Counted from the first letter of the stretch, positions 1-9,161 are shown. The stretch is 64,000 bases of DNA from an uncultured Alphaproteobacteria bacterium (GCA_944389555.1 CALXMU010000003.1:62001-126000); one strand, 5' to 3'. Translations and numbers: made by a program. Notes: generated by a model not told the origin, from the sequence alone.

Positions 1-87
1 ACTTTAACCGCCCCGAAAAATTCGGATTTTTTGATAAAAAATAAGTTTACATACGACTCATTGGCGACCCTTTTTATATACACACTT

Positions 88-333
88 TTATTTTATCAAG
101 GAATACCCAATTGTCAAATTATAAAAATATGCGAATACAACAAACAGCAGGAAAGAAGCCCAGTATTCATTAGACTTGTCGCGATTAGGAAGATTTTTCT
201 GGTTGGGTTCCTGTGAGATAGCTTTTAACTTTGCCTGTGATTTACCGTCTAGTATGCTTGGCATATTATGTCCCCAAACCAGTTCTATTAAGTAATCGTT
301 TAAAACTTTCTCATTCAATAAATTTATCGGCAT
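88..333 (-). CDS. small hypothetical membrane protein
   Basis: 81 residues, family not recognised. The N-terminal two thirds is polar, and a hydrophobic segment at about residues 58-75 (WASFLLFVVFAYFYNL) could be one C-terminal membrane anchor. An AGAAGG ribosome site lies just upstream of the ATG on the minus strand, which supports translation. It stands alone downstream of the Hsp70-like gene. An overlapping plus-strand frame at 31-216 has no ribosome site and looks spurious. Confidence 0.5.
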   Translation of the reverse strand: MPINLLNEKVLNDYLIELVWGHNMPSILDGKSQAKLKAISQEPNQKNLPNRDKSNEYWASFLLFVVFAYFYNLTIGYSLIK

Positions 334-455
334 AATTTTACCTTCTTTGCTGTTGGTTATTATACCACATTTTATTGATTTTTCTGGCGGAGTATGATTT
401 TATCACGATCAACCACATACAAATTCCATTTTTACAGGGAATTTACAGGGATTTT

Positions 456-1739
456 TTATTTCGTATGTTGTGGTTCGGCAAATCGACGCATTGCATCGTA
501 TGCCAAGCCAAGGCCCACACTGGCCATTTTGTTTGCCGATGACAATTCTGCGTTTGGAAAATATGACTGCATAACACGACTGACATATGGAATTTCGGTT
601 GAACCACCCGTTAAAATGACTAATTCTATATCTGTATTTTTTATGCCTGCCTGGGCGATGCACTCTTGAACAGACTTTTCAATTTTGGCCATATCAGACT
701 TGATAGAGTCTTCAAAAATAGAACGATTAGTTTTGACCAATGGAGCATCTGCTAAAAAGTCTAAAACTATTTCATAGTCCTGCTGTGAAGATAGTGCCAT
801 TTTAGCATTTTCAACATAATCTAAGTTTTTATGCCCCAGACGATTTTCTATTATTTCATATAGACGTTTTGTTTTTTCTGGTTCCAGCCCCCAAACAGTA
901 TAGCCACGCACCATATTCAGTGTTTTATAGTTATACACTTCGTTCACAGATGACCATGTGGAAAGACTAATATACGGACTGGTTGGGATTGTGATGTTTT
1001 TATCATACGATTTATATTCTGTTCCCAATCCAAAACATGGCATAAATGATTTCATTGATAGTGCCTTGTCAAAATCATTCCCGCCAATACGAACACCCGT
1101 ATTAGCCAATACATCTTCGGTTCTGTCCAACTTGAACTTGCGTTCTGGCGATAGTCTGATAATGGTAAAGTCAGATGTTCCGCCACCAATATCAACAACA
1201 AAAGCAAGCTTTTCCGATGTTAAATTCTGTTCGTGTGCAAAGGCCGCCGCAATTGGCTCATACTGAAATGCGACATGTTTAAATCCAGCTGCAAGCGCGA
1301 TTTTTTCCAATTCTGCCTGAGCTTGGGCATCACCAGCAGGATCGTTATCACGAAAATGTACCGGTCGCCCCATAACAACATATTCAACCTTGGCGCCTGC
1401 AGCCTTGTCAATTTTCTGTTTCAGGTGTTTTACAAAATATTCAATAATTGTATCAAAGCGGGTCATTTTTCCATTTACAACCGTCCCGCCACGCATTGTT
1501 TGCGACCCCAAAATACGCTTCATGCTACGCATAAAACGACCAGAACCATCGCCATTTGTATATTTGTTTTGCGCATCACGGCCATAGTGAACACGGTTGG
1601 TTTTATCCGCAAAAAAAAGTGCTGTTGGAATCGTGTCTTTGCCGCCTTCTACATCCACCATACGTGGTGTCGCCCCATCAGAAATCGCAGCAGCAGAATT
1701 AGTTGTTCCAAAATCAATCCCTGCAACATATTTAGCCAT
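456..1739 (-). CDS. Hsp70-family ATPase (YegD-like)
   Basis: 427-residue actin/Hsp70-fold ATPase. The phosphate-1 loop is near the N terminus (GIDFGTTNS, residues 7-15), phosphate-2 is VVDIGGGTSDF near residue 182, and an adenosine loop LTGGSTEIPYV lies near residue 380. The chain ends there, so the substrate-binding domain and lid of true DnaK (about 640 residues) are absent. That domain content and length match YegD-type Hsp70-like proteins, whose clients are poorly known. A GAGGTG ribosome site precedes the ATG. It is divergent from the kinase-like gene at 1807. The fold is certain; the cellular role is not. Confidence 0.85.
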   Translation of the reverse strand: MAKYVAGIDFGTTNSAAAISDGATPRMVDVEGGKDTIPTALFFADKTNRVHYGRDAQNKYTNGDGSGRFMRSMKRILGSQTMRGGTVVNGKMTRFDTIIEYFVKHLKQKIDKAAGAKVEYVVMGRPVHFRDNDPAGDAQAQAELEKIALAAGFKHVAFQYEPIAAAFAHEQNLTSEKLAFVVDIGGGTSDFTIIRLSPERKFKLDRTEDVLANTGVRIGGNDFDKALSMKSFMPCFGLGTEYKSYDKNITIPTSPYISLSTWSSVNEVYNYKTLNMVRGYTVWGLEPEKTKRLYEIIENRLGHKNLDYVENAKMALSSQQDYEIVLDFLADAPLVKTNRSIFEDSIKSDMAKIEKSVQECIAQAGIKNTDIELVILTGGSTEIPYVSRVMQSYFPNAELSSANKMASVGLGLAYDAMRRFAEPQHTK

Positions 1740-1806
1740 AAAAGCACCTCTTTTTACTTGAAAAGTTTATAACAAACTGCTTAAATGTCAAGCATAAGGT
1801 TATACT

Positions 1807-2418
1807 ATGTTTATTGTAATCGAGGGTGGTGATGCCGCTGGCAAAACCACATTGATAAACGGACTCAAACAAACAATCCAACAAAATGGACTGGGGAATT
1901 TGTCACCACAAAACACTCATTTTCTCAAATCCCCAACCGCCCCATTTGCCCCCGTATGGAAGGATTTAATCAAAACATCCAGCCCACTAACTCGATTCTA
2001 TTTATTCCGATCTATTGCACAAAATGATGTAGAGGTCGCCAAAAAACTTTTACAAAACGGACAACACGTTATTCTTGAACGATATTTTCTATCCAGCGAA
2101 GCGTTTAATTGGGCATTAGACGAACAAAATAAAATCACAGATCCAAACATGCGTTCCGAAAACCACGTTAATTATTCCGGATTGCAAAAACTTGACTTAG
2201 GTTTCTTTTTGGATGCATCTGACAAAACCCGCGAGCAAAGATTACAACTAAAAGAAAAACGATCAGATTGGGAAAATCGCGAATTTCAGACCATATTCAA
2301 CCAAAAGCTTAGAGAACTTGCCCAGCGCGACAATTGGATTTTTGTAGATACAGATAAAATGAATATCACAGAGGCATTACAATTTGTTTCAAACAAGATT
2401 TTACAACATCAGCGCTGA
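1807..2418 (+). CDS. thymidylate-kinase-like nucleotide kinase
   Basis: 203-residue P-loop kinase of the thymidylate kinase fold. Walker A is EGGDAAGKTT (residues 6-15), an ERYFLSSEAF segment near residue 95 takes the place of the usual DR(Y/F)xxSxxAYQ motif, and a basic lid-like stretch lies near residues 140-160. The REPGGT motif of classical dTMP kinases is missing, so the substrate may not be dTMP. It converges on the adenosine-deaminase-like gene with a 10-base overlap. It could be a divergent Tmk or a specialised nucleoside or nucleotide kinase working with the neighbouring radical SAM/NUDIX genes. Confidence 0.7.
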   Translation: MFIVIEGGDAAGKTTLINGLKQTIQQNGLGNLSPQNTHFLKSPTAPFAPVWKDLIKTSSPLTRFYLFRSIAQNDVEVAKKLLQNGQHVILERYFLSSEAFNWALDEQNKITDPNMRSENHVNYSGLQKLDLGFFLDASDKTREQRLQLKEKRSDWENREFQTIFNQKLRELAQRDNWIFVDTDKMNITEALQFVSNKILQHQR

Positions 2419-3365
2419 CGCCAATTATTAAAGAACAGCGGGTCATCACGATTTATTGTATATTCAACCCCGCATTTGTTTAACATATCTAATCTATTAC
2501 TATCAATACGTTTAATGGGCGTTAACAGCGCATTCGATCCCGGACACAGGTCAAACCTGGTATGCCCCGAAAATAGTTTTAATATCTTTTGTTTTGTGTC
2601 ATTTGCCCATAGATATGTTCCATGACCAATATTATCCAGTTGCAATTTTGATAAATTAACAAAATATTCATCATAAAGTTCGTCTTGCGTAGTTCCTGTA
2701 ATTATTTCACCCGCATGCAATCCGACAGTCGTTTTTAAGCAAAAGGTTTTACTTATTTCTATTATTTCAGACAAAACACACAAATTAGATTCTAATATGT
2801 TTTTATCAGGATATTCATATCCAGAAATATCAAAACCAACGCAACGCGATTTAAATGGCTCTTGTTGTAATAATTTGCAAATATCAGATAACAATTTATA
2901 CGAATAATTTTTTAATTCTCCAGATTGCGTACGAATAAAGGTTATACAAATTTTACCTTTTGCGGCTTTATGTAACTTTTCGACATCTTCAAAGCCTTGA
3001 ATCATACCTATATAGCGCTTATATGTATTGTCTATGGTTATGTCAGGACCTGCAATAATTGTGTATTCTGATATTCCAAAACGCGCCAAATTAAGAGCTA
3101 ACTCACGTGTTGCCAGACGGTATGTTTGATATATTTCATTTGTATTTTTTGGTTTTGTAACAGATTGCACCAGCGAATACATTTCGTTAAACTTTTGTTG
3201 ATTTAATTTATAGTCGTTGCCAAACATACTAACAAAAGTATAGGACAAATCATCGGGCGACAGAATAGAATACTTATCTAAAAACGCCTGATTTGACTCT
3301 TGTAATTTTCTGTACACGTATGTAGGCGATAAAGAACCTGTAAAATGTAAATGTTTGTCTATCAT
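2409..3365 (-). CDS. adenosine-deaminase-like amidohydrolase
   Basis: 318 residues with the motif order of the adenosine/AMP deaminase family. It has an N-terminal HLH metal pair (DKHLHFTGSL), VGFDISGYE (family VGxDLxGxE), TVGLHAGE with the metal histidine and catalytic glutamate, NIGHG, a CPGSN segment (family CPTSN), and a terminal NRDDP in place of NTDDP. Metal ligands therefore appear intact. The reaction in this family is hydrolytic deamination of a purine-type base; the actual substrate is unknown. Its start overlaps the stop of the upstream radical SAM gene by four bases, implying translational coupling as the last gene of the minus-strand operon. Confidence 0.75.
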   Translation of the reverse strand: MIDKHLHFTGSLSPTYVYRKLQESNQAFLDKYSILSPDDLSYTFVSMFGNDYKLNQQKFNEMYSLVQSVTKPKNTNEIYQTYRLATRELALNLARFGISEYTIIAGPDITIDNTYKRYIGMIQGFEDVEKLHKAAKGKICITFIRTQSGELKNYSYKLLSDICKLLQQEPFKSRCVGFDISGYEYPDKNILESNLCVLSEIIEISKTFCLKTTVGLHAGEIITGTTQDELYDEYFVNLSKLQLDNIGHGTYLWANDTKQKILKLFSGHTRFDLCPGSNALLTPIKRIDSNRLDMLNKCGVEYTINRDDPLFFNNWRQR

Positions 3366-4552
3366 TTAACTTTACCGATCCAAGTACACAGATAGTCCAT
3401 ATGAACCAATCTTTGTGTGTTTACCATATTTTGTTCTTGCGAGAAGTCATACTGATAGTCCTTGGGACAATATGGATCCTTGCATAAAAAAGACTTATTA
3501 CCTGTTTGTACCGCATTAAACAGATAAGATCTGGCCGCACATCCACCACCACACACATCTACTTTTTCACACCCCGCGCATCCACGTAACATTTCTGGAT
3601 TTGCATTTCGTTGCCTAAACACCTTAAATTCATCTGAATTTATAATGTCTGATAATTCGTGTGTTAACAGGTCTTGTGAAGATTTGTAATCATGCATATA
3701 AACACACGGCGAAACAAAAATTTTTCCATCTGGCGTAATAGAGTGAATCCTGAAACTGGATATTCCACATGGACAACGTTTTGAATTTTTTTGTCCTGTC
3801 ACTGTTCTCAACACACTTTCACCATTTTCTACATTATCACAGTGTTGCATCAAATACTGAAACCCATCATAAAACTGTTTAATAGACATAACGTATTTCA
3901 TTTGTACCGAATTTAAGGGTTTCATCGTATTGATACGAACAAAAGCATCGTATTTCTTGCATAATTCTATTAGCGCTGACAAGTGTCTTTCTGTAAAATT
4001 CCAATTCATGCCAGCAATAATCACACTGTGCGGCTTCCCGGTTTGCTTACAAATATCTAAACATTGAATGGCATCATCATATAAGTCATCACCACGATTG
4101 GCATTATGTTCTTCTTTGAATGGCGAATCCAAACTTATATCAAAATCATTTATTTTTTCATAAATATCAGGGCGATTTTTATACAAATATAATAATGTAT
4201 CCCCACTGGTGGTAATTCCCGCCGACAATCCGTACGAATCCAAACGTTCTATTATATACGGCAACAAAGAATCTTTAACGTTTGGACCATTTGTAAATAT
4301 TGGCTCATTTCCACCAAGATTTATTGTTTCAACATTATTTTTGGCCAATTGTTCTACTATTCTATCTACAATTTCAGGCGTCATATTAGCACCAAGACGG
4401 CGGGCAGACATAGAATAACAATGCTTGCACTTATGCGGGCAATAATTTCCCAGTGTCCAACCAACATTTTTTATTACCGATAGGGTCTCTGGGGCGTTGC
4501 CAAATTCGGTAACAGGACCACGTACCTTGTAATGTTCAGTTGAGTTATACAT
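3362..4552 (-). CDS. radical SAM/SPASM domain protein
   Basis: 396 residues. The radical SAM cluster motif is Cys38-x3-Cys42-x2-Cys45 (YCPHKCKHCYS). A glycine-rich GGNEP strand near residue 98 binds SAM. A C-terminal SPASM-type cysteine array begins near residue 330 (GCAGCEKVDVCGGGCAARS, then CKDPYCP) and would hold auxiliary iron-sulphur clusters. SPASM enzymes often modify peptides, but some act on small molecules or nucleosides, so the substrate cannot be read from sequence. It sits one base downstream of the B12-type radical SAM gene and four bases into the deaminase-like gene, so the enzymes are probably made together. Confidence 0.85.
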   Translation of the reverse strand: MYNSTEHYKVRGPVTEFGNAPETLSVIKNVGWTLGNYCPHKCKHCYSMSARRLGANMTPEIVDRIVEQLAKNNVETINLGGNEPIFTNGPNVKDSLLPYIIERLDSYGLSAGITTSGDTLLYLYKNRPDIYEKINDFDISLDSPFKEEHNANRGDDLYDDAIQCLDICKQTGKPHSVIIAGMNWNFTERHLSALIELCKKYDAFVRINTMKPLNSVQMKYVMSIKQFYDGFQYLMQHCDNVENGESVLRTVTGQKNSKRCPCGISSFRIHSITPDGKIFVSPCVYMHDYKSSQDLLTHELSDIINSDEFKVFRQRNANPEMLRGCAGCEKVDVCGGGCAARSYLFNAVQTGNKSFLCKDPYCPKDYQYDFSQEQNMVNTQRLVHMDYLCTWIGKVK

Positions 4553-4553
4553 A

Positions 4554-6137
4554 TCATTTCACCTTTATAAATGGGTTTACTGCCGCCTTGTATTGTAATC
4601 GCGCTTTGCGATATAATTCGTCTGTTTTTGACTCTTGTTTATAAAAGAACCTTCTATTGTTTTCTATTGATTTTTCTACAAAACTTGCAACCGTTGTGGC
4701 ACTTGCATTACTGTCAACCAAATCTAATATTTTGCACATAATATCTAAATCCAGCTGTCGTATTTTTAAATATTCGGCATAAAAATCTGCCATTTCTGAT
4801 TTTGTAAGTGCCTTTGGCGATGTAAGCGGGTCTATTGCCTTGTCATAAAAAGCCATATGCACCGTGTGCCAACGTTTCAAGGCGTCATACGCTATTTTGG
4901 CCCTATCGTCTAATATTTTATAATTGTAATTCCCCAACACTGGATTTTCACTGGTCACAATATTATTTCTGGAAACCTTCCGTTGAAATGTTGTACCTGT
5001 TGCTGCAAACATTTCTGTAAAAACACCCTTGCTTATAATCCAATCATATTTCCGCATATATTCATAGTTCTCTTGCAACTCAACCAATGTGGTATAAGGG
5101 TCAAACAATATCTGGCCAGCTTGAACATAAAAGTCATGTTTTTTAAACAAATCTAGTGCCATGCAATTCTGCTCAACCGATGCCCCTTTGGCCATTCGTT
5201 TCAAGGCAGTTGGGGAAAAATTTTCGATTCCACAAGAAAACGAGAAAAAACCGGCACGTTTTAACTCTGCAAGCGCTTCATCGGTTACCCTGTCTGCACG
5301 TATTGAACCACGCAAATCAAAAACAAGACCATGCTCCTGCATCCTGTTTGCAAAATCACGGCACCATTGTGCATCCCTATCAGCATCAACAAAGGAATCA
5401 TCAATAACTTTGATATGTTGTACACCTAAACTTTTCAAGTGTTGCATTTCAGATATAATATTGTCTATGCTACGCCCACGCCATTTTGGAGACTTTGAAA
5501 GTTTAAAAAACGAATTGATACTACAAAAAGAGCAATACCCAGTACAACCACGTGCCGTCAACAGGTGTATGGGCGTACGTTTATCTATTGCTATTTTTAC
5601 CGTATCACGAACTGGGATTGGCAAATCGTCCAACTGGCATGATAACTTCACAATGGGATTATGCGTATTTTGGGTGTTTTCTTTATAACTTAGATTCTTA
5701 ATACCTGAAACAGGGGTTTTATCTTGCAACGCTTGTGCTAAATCACAAATCGCCTGCTCGCCCTCGCCACGAATTACGAAATCAAATCCGCTGTCTAAAA
5801 ATAAGTCTGGACTAAAAGTGGGGCCAAAACCACCTGCCACAAAGGTAATGTTTTTTTCTTGCTTTATAGCATCTAATGTCTTTAATGCCTGATCTATATT
5901 GGATTGATACGCAGAAACACCAATGAACAACGGTTTTTTGTCTTGTAAAATTTTATTTGCTAATTCGTCTGGTGTCCAACCATTTAACCAAGCATCTAAA
6001 ATTTTTACCTCAAATCCATTTTTTTGCAAAACGGCAGACAAATACCCCAACCCCAGATTTTCTTCCGCTGTTCTATGACTTACGGGTGCTGGGGTCGCTA
6101 AGATAATAAAATTATTTTTGTTCTGAGTATTTTGCAA
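4554..6137 (-). CDS. B12-binding-domain radical SAM protein
   Basis: 527 residues. The N-terminal 150 or so form a Rossmann-like B12-binding-type domain (ENLGLGYLSAVLQKNGFEV, later VAGGFGPTF and RGEGE). The radical SAM core starts near residue 195 with Cys-x3-Cys-x2-Cys (GCTGYCSFCS). A canonical DxHxxG cobalamin histidine is not evident (the region reads VSAYQSN), so cobalamin may bind base-off or not at all. A C-terminal region of about 150 residues is unassigned. Many relatives are methyltransferases or ring-rearranging enzymes. The start overlaps the end of the NUDIX gene by 26 bases. Confidence 0.85.
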   Translation of the reverse strand: MQNTQNKNNFIILATPAPVSHRTAEENLGLGYLSAVLQKNGFEVKILDAWLNGWTPDELANKILQDKKPLFIGVSAYQSNIDQALKTLDAIKQEKNITFVAGGFGPTFSPDLFLDSGFDFVIRGEGEQAICDLAQALQDKTPVSGIKNLSYKENTQNTHNPIVKLSCQLDDLPIPVRDTVKIAIDKRTPIHLLTARGCTGYCSFCSINSFFKLSKSPKWRGRSIDNIISEMQHLKSLGVQHIKVIDDSFVDADRDAQWCRDFANRMQEHGLVFDLRGSIRADRVTDEALAELKRAGFFSFSCGIENFSPTALKRMAKGASVEQNCMALDLFKKHDFYVQAGQILFDPYTTLVELQENYEYMRKYDWIISKGVFTEMFAATGTTFQRKVSRNNIVTSENPVLGNYNYKILDDRAKIAYDALKRWHTVHMAFYDKAIDPLTSPKALTKSEMADFYAEYLKIRQLDLDIMCKILDLVDSNASATTVASFVEKSIENNRRFFYKQESKTDELYRKARLQYKAAVNPFIKVK

Positions 6138-6519
6138 TTTCGGCCTTTAAGCTGGGGTCTGCAGACATATCTGCAAATTCTGCAGGATCTATCCACTTAT
6201 ATTCTGTATGTTCGCTTGACAGTTTTACTTCTCCCCCCAGATATTTTGCCAACAGCGTAATACCAACAGTCTGTCTTTCTTTTGCCGGCGTCATAAATGA
6301 CCACAATGACCACGGTCTAAATTCGATTTCTACATCAAGCCCCGTTTCTTCAAAAACTTCGCGTTTAATACCATCTGTTGTTTTTTCGCCATACTCTATT
6401 TTTCCGCCTGGTATATCCCACAACTCGGCATAAACATCTTCTTCGCAACTGCGCTTCAGAACTAAAATCTTATCATTTTTGTATATAATCGCCTTTAATG
6501 CAACCTTGAATTCCGCCAT
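6112..6519 (-). CDS. NUDIX hydrolase
   Basis: 135 residues with a complete NUDIX box beginning GGKIEYGE near residue 37 and ending REVFEETGL, which fits Gx5Ex7REUxEExGU. Such enzymes hydrolyse nucleoside diphosphates linked to another moiety; MutT-like members clean up damaged dNTPs. Its place as first gene of an operon with two radical SAM enzymes and a deaminase-like enzyme points to a dedicated nucleotide substrate rather than general housekeeping. A GGGAGA ribosome site sits seven bases before the ATG, and a promoter lies just upstream. Confidence 0.88.
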   Translation of the reverse strand: MAEFKVALKAIIYKNDKILVLKRSCEEDVYAELWDIPGGKIEYGEKTTDGIKREVFEETGLDVEIEFRPWSLWSFMTPAKERQTVGITLLAKYLGGEVKLSSEHTEYKWIDPAEFADMSADPSLKAEIAKYSEQK

Positions 6520-6542
6520 TTGATTCTCCCTGTATGGGTAGT

Positions 6543-6570
6543 ATCTTACTGTATAAATTCACAAAATCAA
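6543..6570 (-). promoter_or_regulatory. sigma70-type promoter of the NUDIX/radical SAM operon
   Basis: On the minus strand TTGATT (complement of 6565-6570) and TAAGAT (complement of 6543-6548) are separated by 16 bases, just upstream of the NUDIX ribosome site. This would drive the four-gene minus-strand operon. Confidence 0.5.
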
Positions 6571-6728
6571 GTTTTGATTAAATTTTTCCTTTACTCATAA
6601 CAAAACTATATGGGAAAAATTTAAAATTTGTTTTCAAGTAAAATATTTTCAATTTTGGCGATTTTTACAAAGATCACATTTGAAAAAAATTCCTTTCCCG
6701 TTATTAATTAATTATAAGGAGTCAAAAA

Positions 6729-6821
6729 ATGAAGAAAAACCGCAACTTTTTAGTAATGGGAGAAACACATGAACCGTTTAGAAATAAAAAATACAAATAT
6801 TGGTCAAATACATGGATATGA
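6729..6821 (+). CDS. possible 30-aa leader peptide overlapping ParB-methyltransferase remnant
   Basis: ATG at 6729 has a strong AGGAG site seven bases upstream, then an open frame of 30 codons ending in TGA. It runs out of frame through the start of the ParB-like gene at 6769. The product is basic and unlike known proteins. It may couple translation to the next gene or be left over from decay of the element. Confidence 0.3.
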   Translation: MKKNRNFLVMGETHEPFRNKKYKYWSNTWI

Positions 6822-7764
6822 ACGCAATGCACGGAATCATCCTGAATCACAAATTAAACAAATAAGAAAATCTATTACCGAATTTGGTTTTAATAATCCG
6901 ATCCTGATTGATGAACACTGCGAGATTATCGCAGGCCACGGCAGATATATCGCCGCAAAACAAATGGGACTTAGCACCGTTCCCACTATCACACTTTCAC
7001 ACCTGAACGAAAAGCAAAAACGAGCATATAGACTGGCAGATAATAAAATTGCAGAAAATGGCGGATGGAATCTGGAACTGTTGCAATTGGAAATCAAAGA
7101 TTTAGAACAGATATGTGCGGGCGATTTGGACATACGAATTACCGGCTTTAACGATGCAGACTTAGATTAAATAATCAATCTGGGCAACACCGTTCCTGCA
7201 GACCCAAAAGCCAACCACATACCGTTTATACCCGAAGATGAAATAGTGTCTGTGCCTGGCGATATTTGGCAAATTGGCCCGCACAGAATTATTTGTGGCA
7301 ACAGTTTAGAAGAATCTACTTTTAATCAACTAATGGACGGGGCGGTGGCCGATACTGTTTTGCAAGATCCGCCATACAATATAAAAATCAATGGGCATGT
7401 TTGCGGTTCGGGCGCAATACACCATAAAGAGTTTGCCATGGCATCGGGCGAGATATCAGCGGAAGAATTTATCAATTTCCTGAAACAAAACTGTTTACTG
7501 TGCAAGGCACACTCTAAGGATGGCGCCCTGCACTATAATTTTATGGACTGGCGCCACATATCGGAAATTATGACCGCAGGAAATGCCGTATTTGATGAAT
7601 TTATCAATATGTGCGTATGGGTAAAAAAGACCGGTGGCATGGGGTCGCTGTATCGCAGTCAGCACGAATTATGCTTTATATTCCGCAACGGTAAGACAAG
7701 CCATATGAATAACGTGCAATTGGGCAAACATGGCCGATATCGCACCAATGTATGGCAATATGCG
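6769..7764 (+). pseudogene. ParB-domain DNA methyltransferase, nonsense-interrupted and truncated
   Basis: The first 133 codons encode a ParB/Srx-type N-terminal domain (IAGHGRY, LADNKIAENGGW). An in-frame TAA at 7168-7170 interrupts the frame. The same frame then resumes with a linker and the methyltransferase catalytic region, including QDPPYNIKI. It stays collinear with the intact copy at 14780-16090 until about YAG near 7764, where the sequence switches to a serine-recombinase tail. The C-terminal SAM-binding motif FxGxG and target-recognition part are therefore lost. A reinitiation start with modest context exists near 7246, but with the C terminus gone activity is unlikely. Confidence 0.85.
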
Positions 7765-8027
7765 GGGGCAATGGCACGCTGAGCATTACAGAAAATAACC
7801 ACTTGATATTAAAGGCCTTTGCAACTGCGTGGAGATATAAAGAACTGTATGAACAAGGTATTGGGTCCGATAACATTTGCAAAAAAGAACATATATCTCC
7901 ACGCCAGCTTTATAGACACTTAGATTTAGTTTATATGAATCCGGATAAAATAAATGAAATTTTGTCTGGAACAACTTCTGTAAAAATTAATGAGCTATTC
8001 CAGATTGCAAAAACATTTTTGATTTAA
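7764..8027 (+). pseudogene. serine recombinase C-terminal fragment
   Basis: From about 7764 the +3 frame reads GNGTLSITENNHLILKAFAT, followed by a helix-turn-helix-like region ending QLYRHLDLVYMNPDKIN. It aligns along its length with the C-terminal 90 residues of the intact recombinase at 27920-29527 (GNDTILTVSENNNLIVKAFA, TIYRYLDIAYMNPELVN). The catalytic resolvase domain is absent. It abuts the methyltransferase remnant, so one internal deletion removed everything between those genes in an element built like the one downstream. Confidence 0.85.
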
Positions 8028-8052
8028 GATAATGCACAAGTTATTATACGCT

Positions 8053-8394
8053 TCAATATGTTATTATCATCTGAAAAACTGTCACGAAAAAGCCGATTAT
8101 AACTGGTAGTAACAGTATAAATCCTGCCATCTTATATTGCTTATGTTTTATAAAATACAGCCCACACAAAAAAACAACCATAGATTCAACAAAGGACACA
8201 ATAAAAAAATATGTATTTATTTCTGGATTTATCCATGCCAGTCCCATAGACTCCGCCCCCCATGGACATTTTCCAAGTGGCCCCCACGAACTACATTTAT
8301 TTATGATATTGTCATAATAATCTTTACAACACGCAAACATCATAAATGCGTGCCATAAAAATAACAGCCATAAAAATACTTTTTGAAACTTCAC
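8053..8394 (-). CDS. small hypothetical membrane protein
   Basis: 113 residues, beginning with GTG. Predicted membrane segments lie at residues 5-22, about 62-82 and about 88-110. A loop with cysteines (CSSWGPLGKCPWG) may face the periplasm. No family is recognised. A TAGAAT -10-like box lies nine bases before the GTG and no clear ribosome site is seen, the same layout as several other genes in this window. Confidence 0.5.
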   Translation of the reverse strand: MKFQKVFLWLLFLWHAFMMFACCKDYYDNIINKCSSWGPLGKCPWGAESMGLAWINPEINTYFFIVSFVESMVVFLCGLYFIKHKQYKMAGFILLLPVIIGFFVTVFQMIITY

Positions 8395-8565
8395 TATGTT
8401 AGTATTCTACATAAAGTAGCAAATCTTTTCCAGTGCTTTCAAACCAAGAAGTAAACATATTTATTTGACCAGTCAAATCTATACATCCCGCAGACACAAT
8501 AAATCAATACAAACAGGTATCGTATTTTTTATTTACATAACAATCCGTTCGCAAAAGTTCTATGT

Positions 8566-8594
8566 TTGACTTATAAAACAAATTATCTTACACT
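8566..8594 (+). promoter_or_regulatory. promoter giving a leaderless transcript
   Basis: TTGACT (8566-8571), 17-base spacer, TACACT (8589-8594), then seven bases to the ATG at 8602. Transcription would start at or next to the start codon. No ribosome site is present. Confidence 0.6.
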
Positions 8595-8601
8595 GTCTCT
8601 G

Positions 8602-9015
8602 ATGAAAAAATTAATAACTATATTTTTATTAGTATTACCGATATCCACATATGCTGAGAATCTTCTAAATTATAAGACAGATATAGAAAAATGCGATAAA
8701 CAGTTTGAACACGATATGGATGGAAATTTAACATCTGCAGAAATGATTGCAGCGACAGATTCACAAGTTATCTGTTACGAATCTGTCGCCCATAAAATTA
8801 TTGATAAATATTATTCTAAACAATCGGAATCCATGAAAAATAATCTTCATGAATCTATAATTGCTTATAAAAAAACCGCAAACGATATGTATAATCCAGA
8901 CAGGTGCTATAACGAATGTGGTAATTTAACCGCCCTAATGGCATATAGTCCAATTTTGGACTTTGTTAAAAATTACATTGAACATTTAACAAATGCTATA
9001 AATTCCGATTTTTAG
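8602..9015 (+). CDS. exported four-cysteine protein, paralogue 1
   Basis: 137 residues with a signal peptide (residues 1-18, ending STYA). The mature chain is helical, with a spaced cysteine pattern: EKCDKQFE, VICYES, and DRCYNECGN near residue 108. It is clearly paralogous to the next gene: both share a CDK start, CYxxVxxKIID, and a late CxxxCG. The cysteines probably form disulphides in the periplasm. Function unknown. The start at 8602 is chosen over an upstream TTG because the signal peptide begins there and a promoter ends seven bases before it. Confidence 0.65.
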   Translation: MKKLITIFLLVLPISTYAENLLNYKTDIEKCDKQFEHDMDGNLTSAEMIAATDSQVICYESVAHKIIDKYYSKQSESMKNNLHESIIAYKKTANDMYNPDRCYNECGNLTALMAYSPILDFVKNYIEHLTNAINSDF

Positions 9016-9125
9016 CTTAATATCTGTCGCAGAATTCGCGCCCCAGATGGCGGACAGATATGTTATGCATGCAACGACGATTGCAAAAAAGAACCCGTAT
9101 CCCCTTCAAAATAACTTGTTTTGAA

Positions 9126-9154
9126 TTGACGACAAATGTAATTAGAACTATTAT
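9126..9154 (+). promoter_or_regulatory. promoter giving a leaderless transcript
   Basis: TTGACG (9126-9131), 17-base spacer, TATTAT (9149-9154), seven bases to the ATG at 9162. The geometry is identical to the promoter of the paralogous gene at 8602. Confidence 0.65.
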
Positions 9155-9161
9155 ATTAATC

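Noticed and set aside
1233-1772. 179-codon plus-strand frame
   Set aside because: It lies antisense to the clear Hsp70-like gene and has no ribosome site; it is a shadow frame.
3362-4552. Viperin-like radical SAM enzyme because of the nearby nucleotide kinase
   Set aside because: The cluster motif is CPHKCKHCY rather than the viperin CNYxCxFC type, and a SPASM cysteine array is present.
9033-9112. Frame reading GGQICYACNDDCKKEPV after the first exported gene
   Set aside because: It looks protein-like but has no start codon and ends after about 30 codons; possibly a relic, not enough to call.
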